Source: Sinorhizobium terangae (GTDB lineage: Bacteria > Pseudomonadota > Alphaproteobacteria > Rhizobiales > Rhizobiaceae). From it: a DNA stretch of 64,000 bases. This document shows, piece by piece, positions 1 through 11,990 of this stretch. A model generated the notes under the pieces. That model ran no database searches, was not told the origin of the DNA, and worked only from the letters and a program-made list of their open reading frames with translations. The translations under genes were made by a program, and so were the position numbers. The stretch spans positions 3,116,001-3,180,000 of the forward strand of contig NZ_CP121659.1 of assembly GCF_029714365.1 (NCBI RefSeq). Direction: 5' to 3'. Each line of letters opens with the position of its first letter. Within the stretch, counting starts at the first letter, position 1.

Positions 1-76
1 TCGCCTCGCGTGTCTCAGGCGTCATCTGCGCCGGATTGCCAGGCCCGGTGCCGACGATGAAAAGCCTGCCGGTCAT
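1..76 (-). CDS. cobJ: Precorrin-3B C17-methyltransferase CobJ, N-terminal fragment
   Basis: Only the first 25 codons lie in the window; the gene continues beyond position 1. The fragment opens with MTGRLFIVGTGPGNP, the glycine-rich N-terminal loop of SAM-dependent tetrapyrrole methyltransferases. Its ATG (76-74) overlaps the cobI stop codon (75-73) in an ATGA junction, which indicates translational coupling. In the aerobic corrin pathway the gene after cobI is normally cobJ, the enzyme that contracts the ring while methylating C17. The assignment to CobJ rests on this order plus the motif, because the diagnostic part of the protein is missing. Confidence 0.8.
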   Translation of the reverse strand, partial: MTGRLFIVGTGPGNPAQMTPETREA

Positions 77-825
77 CGCCTGTCCTCCCGGGGCCTATCC
101 TCCCAACCGGGGACGAGCACCAGCGAAAAATAGGGCGCCTCGTCGTCCGGCTTCTCGCCAAGCGGGATCATCGCCGAATTCTTCATCGTGCCGCGTTCGA
201 CATAGACGGCGGCATCGAGCTTCCCGGCGGCGGCAAGCGCCCGGCGGATCTTTGGCAGGTTGCGGCCAACCTTCATGATCACCGCGGCCTCGGTATCGGC
301 AAGGCGGCGCTGAAGCTCACCCTCGCCCATCGTGCCGGGCAGAACGGACAGGACGTCGTCACCCTGAACGAGCGGCAATCCCGCAAGCGACCAGCAGCCG
401 GACATGGCAGTGATGCCCGGAATGACCTCGGCCGGGAAGCGGCCCGCGAGCCGCACATGCAGGTGCATGTAGGATCCATAGAAGAGCGGATCGCCCTCGC
501 TGAGCACCGCGACCGTGCGCCCGGCCAGAAGATGTGCAGCAACTGCTTCGGCGGACTCGTTATAGAAATCGGTGATCTGGCTCTTGTAGACGCCGTCGTC
601 CTTGTCGATCTCCGTCGTCACCGGATAGTAGAGCGGCAGCTCGACCATGCCCGGCTTCAGCAAGCCCTCGACCACCGCGCGGCCATTGCCGTTGCGTCCC
701 GCCTTGGCGAAATAGGCGACGACATCCGCCTCGCCGAGAGCCCGCACCGCCTTCACCGTCAGAAGCTCGGGATCACCGGGGCCTGTGCCGACACCAATCA
801 ATCTGCCCATCTCGACCGCGCTCAC
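73..825 (-). CDS. cobI: Precorrin-2 C20-methyltransferase CobI
   Basis: This 250-residue protein should transfer a methyl group from SAM to C20 of precorrin-2, giving precorrin-3A for cobalamin synthesis in the cytoplasm. Visible motifs of the tetrapyrrole methylase family are GVGTGPGDPELLTVKA near residue 11, the LSEGDPLFYGSY segment near residue 108 and VIPGITAMSG near residue 134. The length is normal for CobI. It overlaps cobH by four bases upstream and cobJ downstream, so the genes form one tightly packed operon. An alternative start at Met6 is possible because GRLIGVGTG follows directly. Confidence 0.95.
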   Translation of the reverse strand: MSAVEMGRLIGVGTGPGDPELLTVKAVRALGEADVVAYFAKAGRNGNGRAVVEGLLKPGMVELPLYYPVTTEIDKDDGVYKSQITDFYNESAEAVAAHLLAGRTVAVLSEGDPLFYGSYMHLHVRLAGRFPAEVIPGITAMSGCWSLAGLPLVQGDDVLSVLPGTMGEGELQRRLADTEAAVIMKVGRNLPKIRRALAAAGKLDAAVYVERGTMKNSAMIPLGEKPDDEAPYFSLVLVPGWEDRPREDRR

Positions 826-1454
826 AGGCCCGGCCTCGCGAGCGAATTGAGGGCCGCCGCTGTCATGGCGCTGCCGCCAAGACGGCCGCGCACGATCGCG
901 AACGGAACGCCATAGGAATTTTCGGCGAGCGCGTCCTTCGATTCCGCCGCACCGACGAAGCCGACCGGCATGCCGAGGATTGCTGCCGGCTTCGGCGCGC
1001 CGTCGCGCAGCATTTCAAGCAGGTAGAAGAGCGCCGTCGGCGCATTGCCGATCGCAACGATGGAGCCGCCCATCCGTTCGCCCCAGAGTTTCAGCGCCGC
1101 CGCCGAACGCGTGTTACCGATCTCGGCCGCAAGCGTGACGGTACGCGGATCGCGCAGCGTGCAGATGACGTCGTTGCCGGCCGGCAGCCGCGCCCGCGTC
1201 ACGCCATGCGCCACCATTTCCGCGTCGCAGAAGATCGGCGCGCCGTTTTTCAGCGCCGTGCGCGCGGCGGAAACGAAGTCCGGCGAAAAGACGAATTGGC
1301 GCGCGGCCTCGACCGAGCCGCAGGCATGCACCATGCGCACGGCGAGATCGGCCTCCTCCTCGGAAAAGCCGGAAAGATCGGCCTCCGCCCGGATGATCGC
1401 AAAGGAACGCTCATAGATGGCATTGCCATCGCGGATATAGTCGTAGTCCGGCAT
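822..1454 (-). CDS. cobH: Precorrin-8X methylmutase CobH
   Basis: The 210-residue product moves a methyl group from C11 to C12 of precorrin-8X, forming hydrogenobyrinic acid. The start MPDYDYIRDG and the histidine at position 43 in the MVHACGS segment match the catalytic His43 known for Pseudomonas denitrificans CobH. The later stretch GMPVGFVGAAESK is also typical of the family. It lies two bases after cobG and overlaps cobI by four bases, keeping the standard order cobG-cobH-cobI. Nothing is unusual in length or sequence. Confidence 0.95.
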   Translation of the reverse strand: MPDYDYIRDGNAIYERSFAIIRAEADLSGFSEEEADLAVRMVHACGSVEAARQFVFSPDFVSAARTALKNGAPIFCDAEMVAHGVTRARLPAGNDVICTLRDPRTVTLAAEIGNTRSAAALKLWGERMGGSIVAIGNAPTALFYLLEMLRDGAPKPAAILGMPVGFVGAAESKDALAENSYGVPFAIVRGRLGGSAMTAAALNSLARPGL

Positions 1455-1456
1455 TT

Positions 1457-2827
1457 CTATCCCTGTTCAAACGCGGCGGCGATGCGCGCGGCCCCGAGCC
1501 GTGTAAGACAGGACCGCGCCGATTCGCCAGCGTCTTTGTTGTCCCGCACCAGCGCACCAAGGTGCGCGAAGGCGGATCCTATTCCATTCGCATCCGTGTA
1601 GGCGCTCGGCGCGACGGAAGCAGTACCATTTACGACAAGCGCATATCCTGATGGCGCACCGACAAGCGTCAACTCGGAAGATGACGGCCGCGCGCATCCT
1701 TTGGGACAGCCGGAGAGATGCACGGTCAACGAGCCGTCGAGCAGTTCGGATGCTGTCTCGACCATCAACCGTGCGACGGCTTTGGTCTCCATCATTGCGG
1801 ATGCGCAGGCGCCAGTCCCGGCGCAGGTGGCGATATGGTTGCGCCGATCGTCGGAGGCAATGCGGAAGCCCAGCGACAACGCCAGGCGCTGCACTTTCGC
1901 TGCGGCTTCACGATCGAGTCCGAGCACGAAAAACCCGTGCCCCGGTGCCAGCCTTATCTCGGCCGCGCCCAGTTCCTCGGCTTTGCGCAGAAAGGCCGTC
2001 AGGCCGGCCGCATCGGCCTGGGCAAAGGCAAGGCCCACGCCAAGGACGGTGGTGCCGTCGGCAAGTGTGTGCAGGCCGGCAACCGGCACGGCCGGCTCCA
2101 TTACCAGCGTTGATGTCGCCGTCGGACGCGCCCCGCCCACCAATTCGTCCTTGACCACCTCCGCATCGAGGTCACGGCCACGCGCCGCGTCACCCGTGGC
2201 GGCGAGCCTGCGGAGAACGGCGAGGAGGCCGGGAACGGCTTCGTGCGGATCGAGCAGGGCTATCGGCCGCGCCGCGCGCGCCGTTCCGCCAAGCGAAAGC
2301 AGCCAGGCCACGCCGTCATCCGATTTCACCGCCTTCAAACGAAGGTCGGCAACGATATCGTCGAGATGAAAGCGGCCGCCGCCGTCGACGATGATCGCGA
2401 GCTTCGGCGCGAGCTTGAGAGGCGGATTGTGCGCGGCGATCGCTTCACGCAAGGCCAGCGCGAGCGGACGGGGATCGCTGGTCTCGTCCGTATCGACCCC
2501 GGCAAGCGGCGGCGTTTCGATCGCAACACCTGCGGCAACCGCAATGCCCGCTTCGCCGATTGCCGACGCCAGGCTGGAGACGCTCGCTGCGGTTAGGCCC
2601 CGGACCTGCAGATTGCCCCGCGCGGTCACTTCCAGAATGCCATTGCCGAAGCGCTCGGCGGCGACGGCAAGCGCCCGCAGTTCCGCGGGCGTCAAGCTGC
2701 CGGTCGCGGGCCGCAGCCGAACCAGCAATCCGTCGCCGGTCTGCATCGGTTTCGCAAGCGACGGACAGGTGCCCCGCCGCATGGATGCATCGGCCGCGTC
2801 TGGTCTGGGCGTGGCACAACTTGTCAT
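1457..2827 (-). CDS. cobG: Precorrin-3B synthase CobG
   Basis: CobG is the oxygen-dependent monooxygenase that makes precorrin-3B, and its presence marks the aerobic cobalamin route. The protein is related to nitrite/sulfite reductases. Near residue 340 there is a C-x5-C pair (CAGTGAC), and about 40 residues later a C-x3-C pair (CPKGC); together these form the [4Fe-4S] ligand set. I chose the ATG at 2827 (MTSCATPRPDA), giving 456 residues, close to the roughly 459 of the P. denitrificans enzyme. A GGGAGGA sequence lies about 12 bases upstream. A longer frame extends to 2917 but adds residues unlike the family. It follows cobF by 132 bases. Confidence 0.93.
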   Translation of the reverse strand: MTSCATPRPDAADASMRRGTCPSLAKPMQTGDGLLVRLRPATGSLTPAELRALAVAAERFGNGILEVTARGNLQVRGLTAASVSSLASAIGEAGIAVAAGVAIETPPLAGVDTDETSDPRPLALALREAIAAHNPPLKLAPKLAIIVDGGGRFHLDDIVADLRLKAVKSDDGVAWLLSLGGTARAARPIALLDPHEAVPGLLAVLRRLAATGDAARGRDLDAEVVKDELVGGARPTATSTLVMEPAVPVAGLHTLADGTTVLGVGLAFAQADAAGLTAFLRKAEELGAAEIRLAPGHGFFVLGLDREAAAKVQRLALSLGFRIASDDRRNHIATCAGTGACASAMMETKAVARLMVETASELLDGSLTVHLSGCPKGCARPSSSELTLVGAPSGYALVVNGTASVAPSAYTDANGIGSAFAHLGALVRDNKDAGESARSCLTRLGAARIAAAFEQG

Positions 2828-2959
2828 CGCTTTGGTCAATCCTCCCGGCAACAGGCAATGGTCCCCGCCACTTTCGATGGACGCTATATCACAGGCGAGC
2901 GCTTTGAGAGAGATCAAAGGGCGAGTGATATTGCATCGAGGCTGGCGGCGAACTTGCCT

Positions 2960-3730
2960 CTACTCGTCGAAATCGGCACCTTTGCGCAGCAGGTAGATAT
3001 CCATGATCCAGCCGATGCGCTGCCGCGCCTCGGCACGCACCCTGAGGATCTCCTCCTTCACATCCGCAAGACGGCCGGAGATGACGATTTCGTCCGGCGT
3101 GCCGAGATAGGCACCCCAGTAGATTTCGGCATCCGGGTCATCGATGTTCTGAAACGCCTGCTCCCCGTCGAGCATGACCACCGCCGTTTCGCTTTTATCC
3201 GGAAAACTCTCGGCAAGCCGCCGACCGGTGGTGATCTCGACCGGCTTGCCGACGAGGTTGAGCGGGATGCGGTGGCTGGCGCAGAGCACCTGGAGGCTGG
3301 TGATACCGGGAACAACTTCGAAATCGAAAGCCACATGCCCTCGCGCCTTGACACGCTCCACGATGCGGATCGTGCTGTCGTAAAGCATCGGATCGCCCCA
3401 GACCAGGAAGGCTCCGGTCTGCCCTTCGCCGAGTTCCCCGATCAGCAGTGCCTCATAGATCGCAGCAATGCTTTCGTGCCAATCGTCGACGCTGCCGCTA
3501 TAGCTCCGCCCCTCGGTCTGGCGTACCGGCACGGCAAACTCGACCGTGCGGCTGTCGCTTCTCGTCACATAGCGCGCGCAGATCTCACGGCGAACCTCGG
3601 CAAGCTCGGTCTTCTTCGCTCCCTTGGTCGGGATGAAGAGCACGTCAGCCTTGTTGAGGGCGTTGATGGCCTGAATGGTCACGTGTTCGGGATTGCCCGC
3701 GCCGATGCCGATAATCAGGATATGCCGCAT
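2960..3730 (-). CDS. cobF: Precorrin-6A synthase (deacetylating) CobF
   Basis: CobF methylates C1 of precorrin-5 and releases acetate, giving precorrin-6A in the aerobic corrin pathway. From the ATG at 3730 the protein is 256 residues and begins MRHILIIGIGAGNPEHVT, the SAM-binding loop of the methylase family. The motif LVWGDPMLYDSTIRIVE is seen near residue 115, and VVPGITSLQVLCA near residue 146. A longer frame to 3793 adds 21 residues that break the family pattern, so I rejected it. It is the first cob gene on this strand. I found no B12-box consensus in the 116 bases between it and ung. Confidence 0.93.
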   Translation of the reverse strand: MRHILIIGIGAGNPEHVTIQAINALNKADVLFIPTKGAKKTELAEVRREICARYVTRSDSRTVEFAVPVRQTEGRSYSGSVDDWHESIAAIYEALLIGELGEGQTGAFLVWGDPMLYDSTIRIVERVKARGHVAFDFEVVPGITSLQVLCASHRIPLNLVGKPVEITTGRRLAESFPDKSETAVVMLDGEQAFQNIDDPDAEIYWGAYLGTPDEIVISGRLADVKEEILRVRAEARQRIGWIMDIYLLRKGADFDE

Positions 3731-3846
3731 GTTCTTCCGCCTCGCGCTGCGCCTTGTCGGGCAGTCTTTGGCCGATCGGAGGCAATGGCGCAAGGTTTGT
3801 GAGCGACAGGCGTCGGCGGGACCGCGTCAAGACTGGATCAGTCAAC

Positions 3847-4560
3847 TCAGGGACCGTCGGCAATCTCCGGCTTCTCCGGCAACCGCCAGTCAATTGGATC
3901 GAACCCCTTGGAAACGAGAAAATCGTTCGCCTTCGAGAAATGCCGGCAGCCGAGAAAGCCCGAATGAGCCGACAGCGGTGAAGGGTGCGCCGCCTTCAGC
4001 ACGAGATGCCGCGATTGATCGACAAAGGCTGCCTTTCTTTGCGCGTAGGAGCCCCACAGCATGAAGACGACGGGGTGCTGCTGCTCGTTGACCACCCGGA
4101 TGACGGCGTCGGTGAAGCGCTCCCAGCCTTTGCCCTGATGCGATGCCGCACGGCCTCGCTCGACCGTCAAAACAGCGTTCAGGAGCAGAACGCCCTGGCG
4201 CGCCCAGCTTTCGAGGAAGCCATGGCGCGCCGGCGGGATGCCGAGGTCGTCCTGAAGCTCCTTGTAGATGTTGACGAGCGACGGCGGTATGCGCACGCCG
4301 GGGCGCACACTGAAGCAAAGCCCGTGCGCCTGGCCATCGCCGTGATAGGGATCCTGCCCGAGGATAACGACGCGCACCTTATCGAGCGGGGTCAGGTCGA
4401 GTGCCCGGAAATATTCGCTGCCCTTGGGAAAGATCTGCCGGCCCTGCCCTTTCTCGTCCAGCAGGAACCGTTTGAGATCGGCCATATAGGTGTGACGGAA
4501 TTCCGGCGCCAGCGCGGTCTTCCAGGTCTCTTCCAGCCTGATCGTCGCATCCATGGGCAT
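3847..4560 (-). CDS. ung: Uracil-DNA glycosylase
   Basis: The 237-residue product is a family 1 uracil-DNA glycosylase that excises uracil from DNA. The catalytic water-activating loop GQDPYHG carries Asp70. The C-terminal HPSPLSAH motif supplies the histidine that stabilises the leaving uracil, and the [10 protein letters not shown] segment is also conserved. Length and motif order are as expected for Ung. It reads in the same direction as the cob operon, but there is no functional link and it probably has its own promoter. A start at Met3 ([11 protein letters not shown]) cannot be excluded. Confidence 0.96.
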   Translation of the reverse strand: MPMDATIRLEETWKTALAPEFRHTYMADLKRFLLDEKGQGRQIFPKGSEYFRALDLTPLDKVRVVILGQDPYHGDGQAHGLCFSVRPGVRIPPSLVNIYKELQDDLGIPPARHGFLESWARQGVLLLNAVLTVERGRAASHQGKGWERFTDAVIRVVNEQQHPVVFMLWGSYAQRKAAFVDQSRHLVLKAAHPSPLSAHSGFLGCRHFSKANDFLVSKGFDPIDWRLPEKPEIADGP

Positions 4561-4684
4561 GTCCCTCGCTTATCTCTCGCTCGGGAATTTAGCCCCGCGA
4601 ACGCCCATCGCAAGCACTGCCGCGATGTTCGCCGCCTCGGTTCACTGTTTTTGATTATCCTCGCGGGGAAGCATTGTATTTATT

Positions 4685-4722
4685 CGTATATAGCGCTAAC
4701 CAAAACAGCGAAGCGTTATATT
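4685..4722. promoter_or_regulatory. Possible ModE-type operator upstream of modA
   Basis: An AT-rich stretch before modA contains two related words, CGTATATAGCG (4685-4695) and AGCGTTATATT (4712-4722). They resemble the C-G-T-TATAT half-sites bound by ModE repressors upstream of modABC in other proteobacteria. The spacing and symmetry are imperfect, so this is suggestive only. A ModE-type regulator gene lies at the other end of the locus. Confidence 0.3.
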
Positions 4723-4755
4723 CTCAAAAATATCACGAACGACTGGAGGCCACGG

Positions 4756-5556
4756 ATGAGGGGACGGAGAGATTGGCTCGCGGGTTTGGGGCTCAATGCC
4801 CTGGCGCTGGCGCTGGGCCTCGCTCTGGCGGGTGCGGTTCTCGCTCCGGCACGTGCGGCAGAAAAGGTGACGGTCTTCGCCGCCGCAAGCCTGAAGAACG
4901 CGCTCGACGCGATAAATGCCGAATGGCAAAAGGAAACCGGCAAGGGGACCACGGCCTCGTATGCGGCAAGCTCGGCCCTTGCGAAGCAGATCGAACAGGG
5001 CGCGCCCGCGGACGTCTTCATTTCGGCCGATCTCGCGTGGATGGACTATCTTGCCGACAAGAAGCTGATCAAAACGGATACCCGCACCAACCTGCTCGGC
5101 AACCGCCTCGTCCTCGTTTCCGCAAAGCCCGATTCGACAGTCGTCGATATCAAGCCCGGTTTCGACCTCGCTGCTCTCATCGGCGATGGCCGCCTGGCGA
5201 TGGGCGCTGTCGATACGGTTCCGGCCGGCAAATATGGCAAGGCGGCACTGGAAAAGCTCGGGATCTGGCCGGCTGTCGAAAGGAAGGTGGCGGGCGCCGA
5301 AAGCGTGCGGGCCGCGCTTCTCCTCGTGTCTCGCGGCGAGGCACCCTATGGCATCGTCTACCAGACGGATGCGGCCGCCGATCCGGGCGTCAAGGTGGTC
5401 GGCACCTTCCCGGAGGACAGTCATCCGCCGATCATCTATCCGATCGCCATCACCACCGACAGCAGGAGCGCCGACGCTGCCGCCTATATCGACTTCGTCA
5501 AGTCGGCCAAGGCCGCAGCGCTTTTCGAAGCGCAGGGCTTCACGGTGCTTAAATAG
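4756..5556 (+). CDS. modA: Molybdate ABC transporter substrate-binding protein
   Basis: ModA captures molybdate (and probably tungstate) in the periplasm and delivers it to ModBC. The 266-residue protein has a signal peptide: a twin-arginine-like MRGRRDW start, a hydrophobic core and a likely cleavage after PARAA. The mature part begins KVTVFAAASLKNALDAI, the oxyanion-binding segment of ModA proteins, and later has PADVFISAD and DTVPAGKYGKAALEKLGIW, both family hallmarks. The ATG at 4756 has GGAGG six bases upstream. A much longer open frame runs through from 3985 but lies antisense to ung and is not coding. modB follows after 133 bases. Confidence 0.95.
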   Translation: MRGRRDWLAGLGLNALALALGLALAGAVLAPARAAEKVTVFAAASLKNALDAINAEWQKETGKGTTASYAASSALAKQIEQGAPADVFISADLAWMDYLADKKLIKTDTRTNLLGNRLVLVSAKPDSTVVDIKPGFDLAALIGDGRLAMGAVDTVPAGKYGKAALEKLGIWPAVERKVAGAESVRAALLLVSRGEAPYGIVYQTDAAADPGVKVVGTFPEDSHPPIIYPIAITTDSRSADAAAYIDFVKSAKAAALFEAQGFTVLK

Positions 5557-5689
5557 CTGATGCGACACTCTGCGGGATGCGCAAACGCTCGCGGAAATCA
5601 TTATCGATTCACGGATAAGGTCGGGCAGGCGTTCAAAGTGCCGCGGGTCGGAAAGGATCGACAGCGCAGAGTGCGGAGGAAATTGGCGT

Positions 5690-6394
5690 TTGGATTGGTG
5701 GATGACATTGAGCGATTCGGAGTGGACGGCGGTCCGGCTGAGCCTGCGCGTCGCGACCGTCGCGATGTTGTGCAGCCTGCCCCCGGCACTGCTCGCCGCC
5801 ATGGTGCTCGCGCGCGGGCGCTTCTGGGGCAAATCGGTCCTGAACGGCATCGTGCATATGCCGCTCGTCCTGCCGCCGGTGGTCACTGGCTTCGTCCTGC
5901 TGCTCCTCTTCGGTCGTCGAGGGCCTATCGGCGCCTTCCTTGCCGAAAATTTCGGCATCGTCTTCTCGTTTCGCTGGACGGGTGCCGCGCTTGCCTGCGC
6001 GGTCATGGGCTTTCCTCTGATGGTACGCAGCATCCGACTGTCAATCGAAGCGGTGGATCGCAAGCTCGAGGATGCCGCCGCGACCCTCGGCGCCGGGCCG
6101 GCATGGGTGTTCGTGACAGTTACATTGCCGCTGATCCTCCCTGGCATTATTGCCGGCATGATCCTCTCCTTCGCCAAGGCGATGGGCGAGTTCGGAGCGA
6201 CGATCACCTTCGTCTCCAACATCCCGGGCGAGACGCAGACGCTCTCCTCGGCGATCTACGCCTTCACGCAAGTTCCGGGCGGTGATGCCGGAGCGATGCG
6301 CCTCGCCGTCATCTCGGTCATCATCTCGATGGCGGCATTGATGCTGTCGGAGCTTTTCGCTGCAGTCGCGGCAAAACGGTCGGTGGCGGCATGA
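5690..6394 (+). CDS. modB: Molybdate ABC transporter permease
   Basis: ModB is the inner-membrane permease of the molybdate importer. The 234-residue sequence has about five hydrophobic segments and the [12 protein letters not shown] and [19 protein letters not shown] stretches typical of ModB. The latter belongs to the EAA-loop region that contacts the ATPase. The best start is TTG at 5690 ([12 protein letters not shown]), with GGAGGA nine bases upstream. An ATG at 5702 lacks a well-placed ribosome-binding site. The stop overlaps the modC start by four bases (ATGA), so the two are translationally coupled. Confidence 0.94.
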   Translation: MDWWMTLSDSEWTAVRLSLRVATVAMLCSLPPALLAAMVLARGRFWGKSVLNGIVHMPLVLPPVVTGFVLLLLFGRRGPIGAFLAENFGIVFSFRWTGAALACAVMGFPLMVRSIRLSIEAVDRKLEDAAATLGAGPAWVFVTVTLPLILPGIIAGMILSFAKAMGEFGATITFVSNIPGETQTLSSAIYAFTQVPGGDAGAMRLAVISVIISMAALMLSELFAAVAAKRSVAA

Positions 6395-7464
6395 GTCTCA
6401 AGGTCGAAGCCCGCCACCGGATCGGCGATTTTACAATCGACGCCGCATTCACGTCCGACGACAGCGTCACGGCGCTGTTCGGCCGCTCGGGGTCGGGCAA
6501 GACCTCGCTTATAAACATCATCGCCGGACTTCTTCGTCCCGATGTCGGCCGGATCGTGCTCGACAGCGATGTGATCGCAGACAGCGGGAAGCGGATATTC
6601 ACGCCAATCCACCGACGTCGCTTCGGTTATGTATTCCAGGAAGCCCGGCTTTTTCCGCATTTGAGCGTCCGCGGAAACCTGACCTATGGGCGCTGGTTTT
6701 CCGGCGCGCCAAAGTCCGCCTCAGAATTCGGGCGGATCGTGGAAATGCTTGGCATCGACCATCTGCTGGATCGTCGTCCCTCGACGCTTTCCGGCGGAGA
6801 ACGCCAGCGCGTCGCCGTCGGCCGTGCGCTGCTCGCCTCTCCCCGCCTCCTGTTGATGGACGAACCGCTCGCCGCGCTCGACGAGGCGCGAAAGGCGGAG
6901 ATCCTGCCCTATCTCGAGCGGCTGCGCGATGAAACCAGAATTCCGATCGTCTATGTCAGCCACTCGGTCGCGGAAGTCGCCCGATTGGCCGAACGCGTCA
7001 TCGTGATCGAGAACGGCCGGGTCCAGGCGTCGGGCGACACGGCCATCATCCTGAGCCAGCCGGCGGCGGTGCATGCGATGGACTGGCGCGAGGCAGGTGC
7101 GCTGCTCCAAGGCGTGGTCGAGAGCCATGACAACGCGCACAATCTGACGATCGTCCGGGCGGGCGAATGTCTCGTGCGCGTGCCGCAACTCTTCGTTCCG
7201 CCGGGCCACGGCGTTCGCCTGCATATCGCAGCGCGCGATGTGATGCTTGCCACCATGCGCCCTGAAGGCATCAGCGCACTCAACGTGTTCGAGGGAACAG
7301 TCATCGATCTGTCGCCCGATGAAAAAGGCAGCATCGACGTTCGCGTGCAGTGTGGTGGTAATGTCATTCTCGCCCGTATCACCGTCCTGTCGCGCGATGC
7401 GCTCCAGCTTGCGCCCGGGAAATCAGTGCACGCGATCGTCAAGACGGTGGCGCTCGACCATTAA
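6391..7464 (+). CDS. modC: Molybdate ABC transporter ATP-binding protein
   Basis: ModC energises molybdate import. In 357 residues it shows Walker [10 protein letters not shown] at residues 31-39, the signature [10 protein letters not shown] near 132, Walker [13 protein letters not shown] near 151 and a switch histidine in [16 protein letters not shown]. The C-terminal 80 residues or so form a Mop/TOBE domain (ending around [15 protein letters not shown]), which binds oxyanion and regulates transport. The gene overlaps modB and ends 13 bases before the convergent ModE-type gene. Length and domain order are normal. Confidence 0.95.
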   Translation: MSLKVEARHRIGDFTIDAAFTSDDSVTALFGRSGSGKTSLINIIAGLLRPDVGRIVLDSDVIADSGKRIFTPIHRRRFGYVFQEARLFPHLSVRGNLTYGRWFSGAPKSASEFGRIVEMLGIDHLLDRRPSTLSGGERQRVAVGRALLASPRLLLMDEPLAALDEARKAEILPYLERLRDETRIPIVYVSHSVAEVARLAERVIVIENGRVQASGDTAIILSQPAAVHAMDWREAGALLQGVVESHDNAHNLTIVRAGECLVRVPQLFVPPGHGVRLHIAARDVMLATMRPEGISALNVFEGTVIDLSPDEKGSIDVRVQCGGNVILARITVLSRDALQLAPGKSVHAIVKTVALDH

Positions 7465-7477
7465 GCGCGGGCGTGGC

Positions 7478-7870
7478 TCACTCGTGCCGAGCCGTTTCCT
7501 CTGCGGAAACAGCATTGCGGTCGCGGACGGCCTCAAGCCAGTCGAGATCGTCCTTGATTGCGTTGCAAGCCTTTGCTTCCATCGCCCGGAAGCGCTGGAT
7601 CAGCGTCTCTCCGAAAGGGGTGACGGCGGCACCGCCGCCCTGCTTGCCGCCGCGCTGCGATTTCACCGAAGGCTCCTTGAACATCCGGTTCAAGGCATCG
7701 ACGAGCAGCCAGGCGCGCCGGTAGGACATGTCCATGGCGCGCCCGGCGGCGGAAATCGAACCGGTCTCGCGGATGAGTTCCAGGAGCATGATCTTGCCGC
7801 GCCCCAGGCGGTCGTCGGGCGGAAAATCGATACGCAGGACCGGGTGGAGTTTGTAGTCTTCGTCACGCAT
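7478..7870 (-). CDS. ModE/LysR-type HTH molybdate-responsive regulator (DNA-binding domain only)
   Basis: The 130-residue protein starts MRDEDYKLHPVLRIDF and carries the winged-helix domain of ModE proteins (KIMLLELIRETGSISAAGRAMDMSYRRAWLLVDALN), followed by GGKQGGGAAVTPFGETLIQRFR. It lacks the C-terminal tandem Mop domains of E. coli ModE, so it belongs to the short single-domain class common in rhizobia and may not bind molybdate itself. It is convergent with modC, 13 bases away, and probably represses or tunes modABC. The frame continues upstream to 7993, but that part runs into a repeat element, so I used the ATG at 7870. Confidence 0.88.
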   Translation of the reverse strand: MRDEDYKLHPVLRIDFPPDDRLGRGKIMLLELIRETGSISAAGRAMDMSYRRAWLLVDALNRMFKEPSVKSQRGGKQGGGAAVTPFGETLIQRFRAMEAKACNAIKDDLDWLEAVRDRNAVSAEETARHE

Positions 7871-7928
7871 GCCGCGAGCATAGAGTCTCGGCCCACGTTC
7901 TGGAAGTCCAGCCGCACGGTACGTTCTA

Positions 7929-8030
7929 ATGCATGTCGCCCAAGAGTGTGCAGCGGTTTTGCGACGACGACATGCATAAAAAGCAATGACCAAAAGCGCG
8001 TCGGATGAGTCCGATTGAACGCGACGCGCT

Positions 8031-8032
<2 letters not shown>
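7929..8032. repeat. RIME-like double palindrome, copy 1
   Basis: Two adjacent palindromes make up this 104-base element. The first (7929-7977) is bounded by ATGCATGTCG and its inverse; the second (7993-8032) by AAAGCGCGTCG and its inverse. A second, nearly identical copy lies at 35196-35299. The structure matches the intergenic mosaic elements (RIME) described in Rhizobium and Sinorhizobium. Its right end overlaps the TAA stop of the SDR gene (8031-8033). Confidence 0.85.
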
Positions 8033-9068
<1,036 letters not shown>

Positions 9069-10400
9069 ATGCCCGGTCCCGTTCTCGACCCTGTCGCCAC
9101 CGACAATTCGCTGCCTCCGAAAGCCGAGGTCGTCATTGTCGGTGGTGGTATTATCGGCGTTAGCACCGCGCTTTTCCTCGCCGAACGCGGCGTTCAAGTC
9201 GTGCTCTGCGAGAAAGGCGCCCTCGGCGGCGAGCAATCGAGCCGCAACTGGGGTTGGGTGCGCGTCATGGGCCGCGACCGCCGCGAGATCCCGCTTGCCA
9301 TGGCGGCACTGAAGATCTGGGATACGCTCGATGCGCGCGTCGGCGGCAAAACCGGATTTCGCCGCAGCGGGATCTTGTATGTTTCGGAAAACGAACGGGA
9401 TATCGCCAATCGGGACGCCTGGCTGGCGCATGCCAGGCATCACGGGGTCGACAGCCGCCAGATCGGCCCGGATGAAACGCAGTCCAGGATGGCCGGAGCA
9501 ACCACCCGCTACAAAGGCGCGCTCTTTACCCCGAGCGACGGCCGGGCCGAGCCGCAGAAGGCGGTGCCGGCAATCGCCGCAGGCGCGAGGCGCGCCGGGG
9601 CGCATATCGTAACAAGCTGCGCCGTGCGCGGGGTCGAGAGAAGCGGCGGCCGGATCAGCGCCGTCATCACGGAAAAGGGCCGCATCGAAACCGCGACGGT
9701 CGTTCTTGCCGGCGGTGCCTGGTCTCGGCTCTTTTGCAAGGGGCTCGGAATCCGGCTACCGCAACTGAAGGTGCGCAACACCGTGCTCAGAACGGCGCCG
9801 GTCGACGGCGGACCCGAGGGCGCTGGCGCGACAGCGACCTATGCCTACCGCAAGCGGCTCGACGGCGGCTATACCATCGCCGACGGCGGCGCCAACCTGC
9901 ATCCAATCGTTCCGGACAGTTTCGCGTTCTTTCGAGAATTTCAGCCTGCGCGAAAGGCCGAGGGCGAGGCCGTTCAGGTTGGCTTGAGCGCGCAGAGCTG
10001 GCGCGAGCTCTTCGAGATCACATCCGTGCCGCTCGACCGCCCGGGCGCCTTCGAACGCCACCGGATCCTCGACCCCCGGCCCGACCCGCGCTCTGCATTA
10101 AGCGCGTTCGAGCAAGCAAGAAAGGTCTTCCCGGCACTCCGACAGACCGCGCCGCTGCAGATCTGGGCCGGGCTCATCGATGTCACGCCCGATGCCGTGC
10201 CGGTCATTTCCGCTGCCGAAAGCGCCCCTGGACTGACGATCGCAACCGGGTTTTCCGGCTATGGCTTCGGGCTCGGCCCCGGCGCCGGTCACCTCGTCGC
10301 CGATCTCGTCACGGGAGATCAGCCCATCGTCGATCCTTCGCATTTCCGGCTCTCGCGTTTTTCCGACGGCACGCCGCTCGAGATCGCGCCGCCGGTCTGA
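9069..10400 (+). CDS. FAD-dependent D-amino-acid/amine oxidoreductase (DadA/SoxB type)
   Basis: The 443-residue protein has an N-terminal dinucleotide fold with VVIVGGGIIGVSTALFLAERG (about residues 21-41) and a second FAD contact at LCEKGALGGEQSSRNWGW. A C-terminal IATGFSGYGFGLGPGAGHL segment closes the flavin site. This is the DAO family, which oxidises D-amino acids, sarcosine or other secondary amines to imines in the cytoplasm or at the membrane. The substrate is not evident. It stands alone, divergent from an SDR dehydrogenase, and the two might share a pathway. A start further downstream is possible given the weak ribosome-binding site. Confidence 0.85.
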   Translation: MPGPVLDPVATDNSLPPKAEVVIVGGGIIGVSTALFLAERGVQVVLCEKGALGGEQSSRNWGWVRVMGRDRREIPLAMAALKIWDTLDARVGGKTGFRRSGILYVSENERDIANRDAWLAHARHHGVDSRQIGPDETQSRMAGATTRYKGALFTPSDGRAEPQKAVPAIAAGARRAGAHIVTSCAVRGVERSGGRISAVITEKGRIETATVVLAGGAWSRLFCKGLGIRLPQLKVRNTVLRTAPVDGGPEGAGATATYAYRKRLDGGYTIADGGANLHPIVPDSFAFFREFQPARKAEGEAVQVGLSAQSWRELFEITSVPLDRPGAFERHRILDPRPDPRSALSAFEQARKVFPALRQTAPLQIWAGLIDVTPDAVPVISAAESAPGLTIATGFSGYGFGLGPGAGHLVADLVTGDQPIVDPSHFRLSRFSDGTPLEIAPPV

Positions 10401-11989
<1,589 letters not shown>

Positions 11990-11990
11990 C

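Noticed and set aside
3731..3846. Possible cobalamin riboswitch upstream of cobF
   Set aside because: No B12-box consensus or suitable fold is visible in the 116-base gap.
3985..4755. N-terminal extension of modA running antisense through ung
   Set aside because: ung is certain on the other strand, and modA has a signal peptide and GGAGG at ATG 4756.
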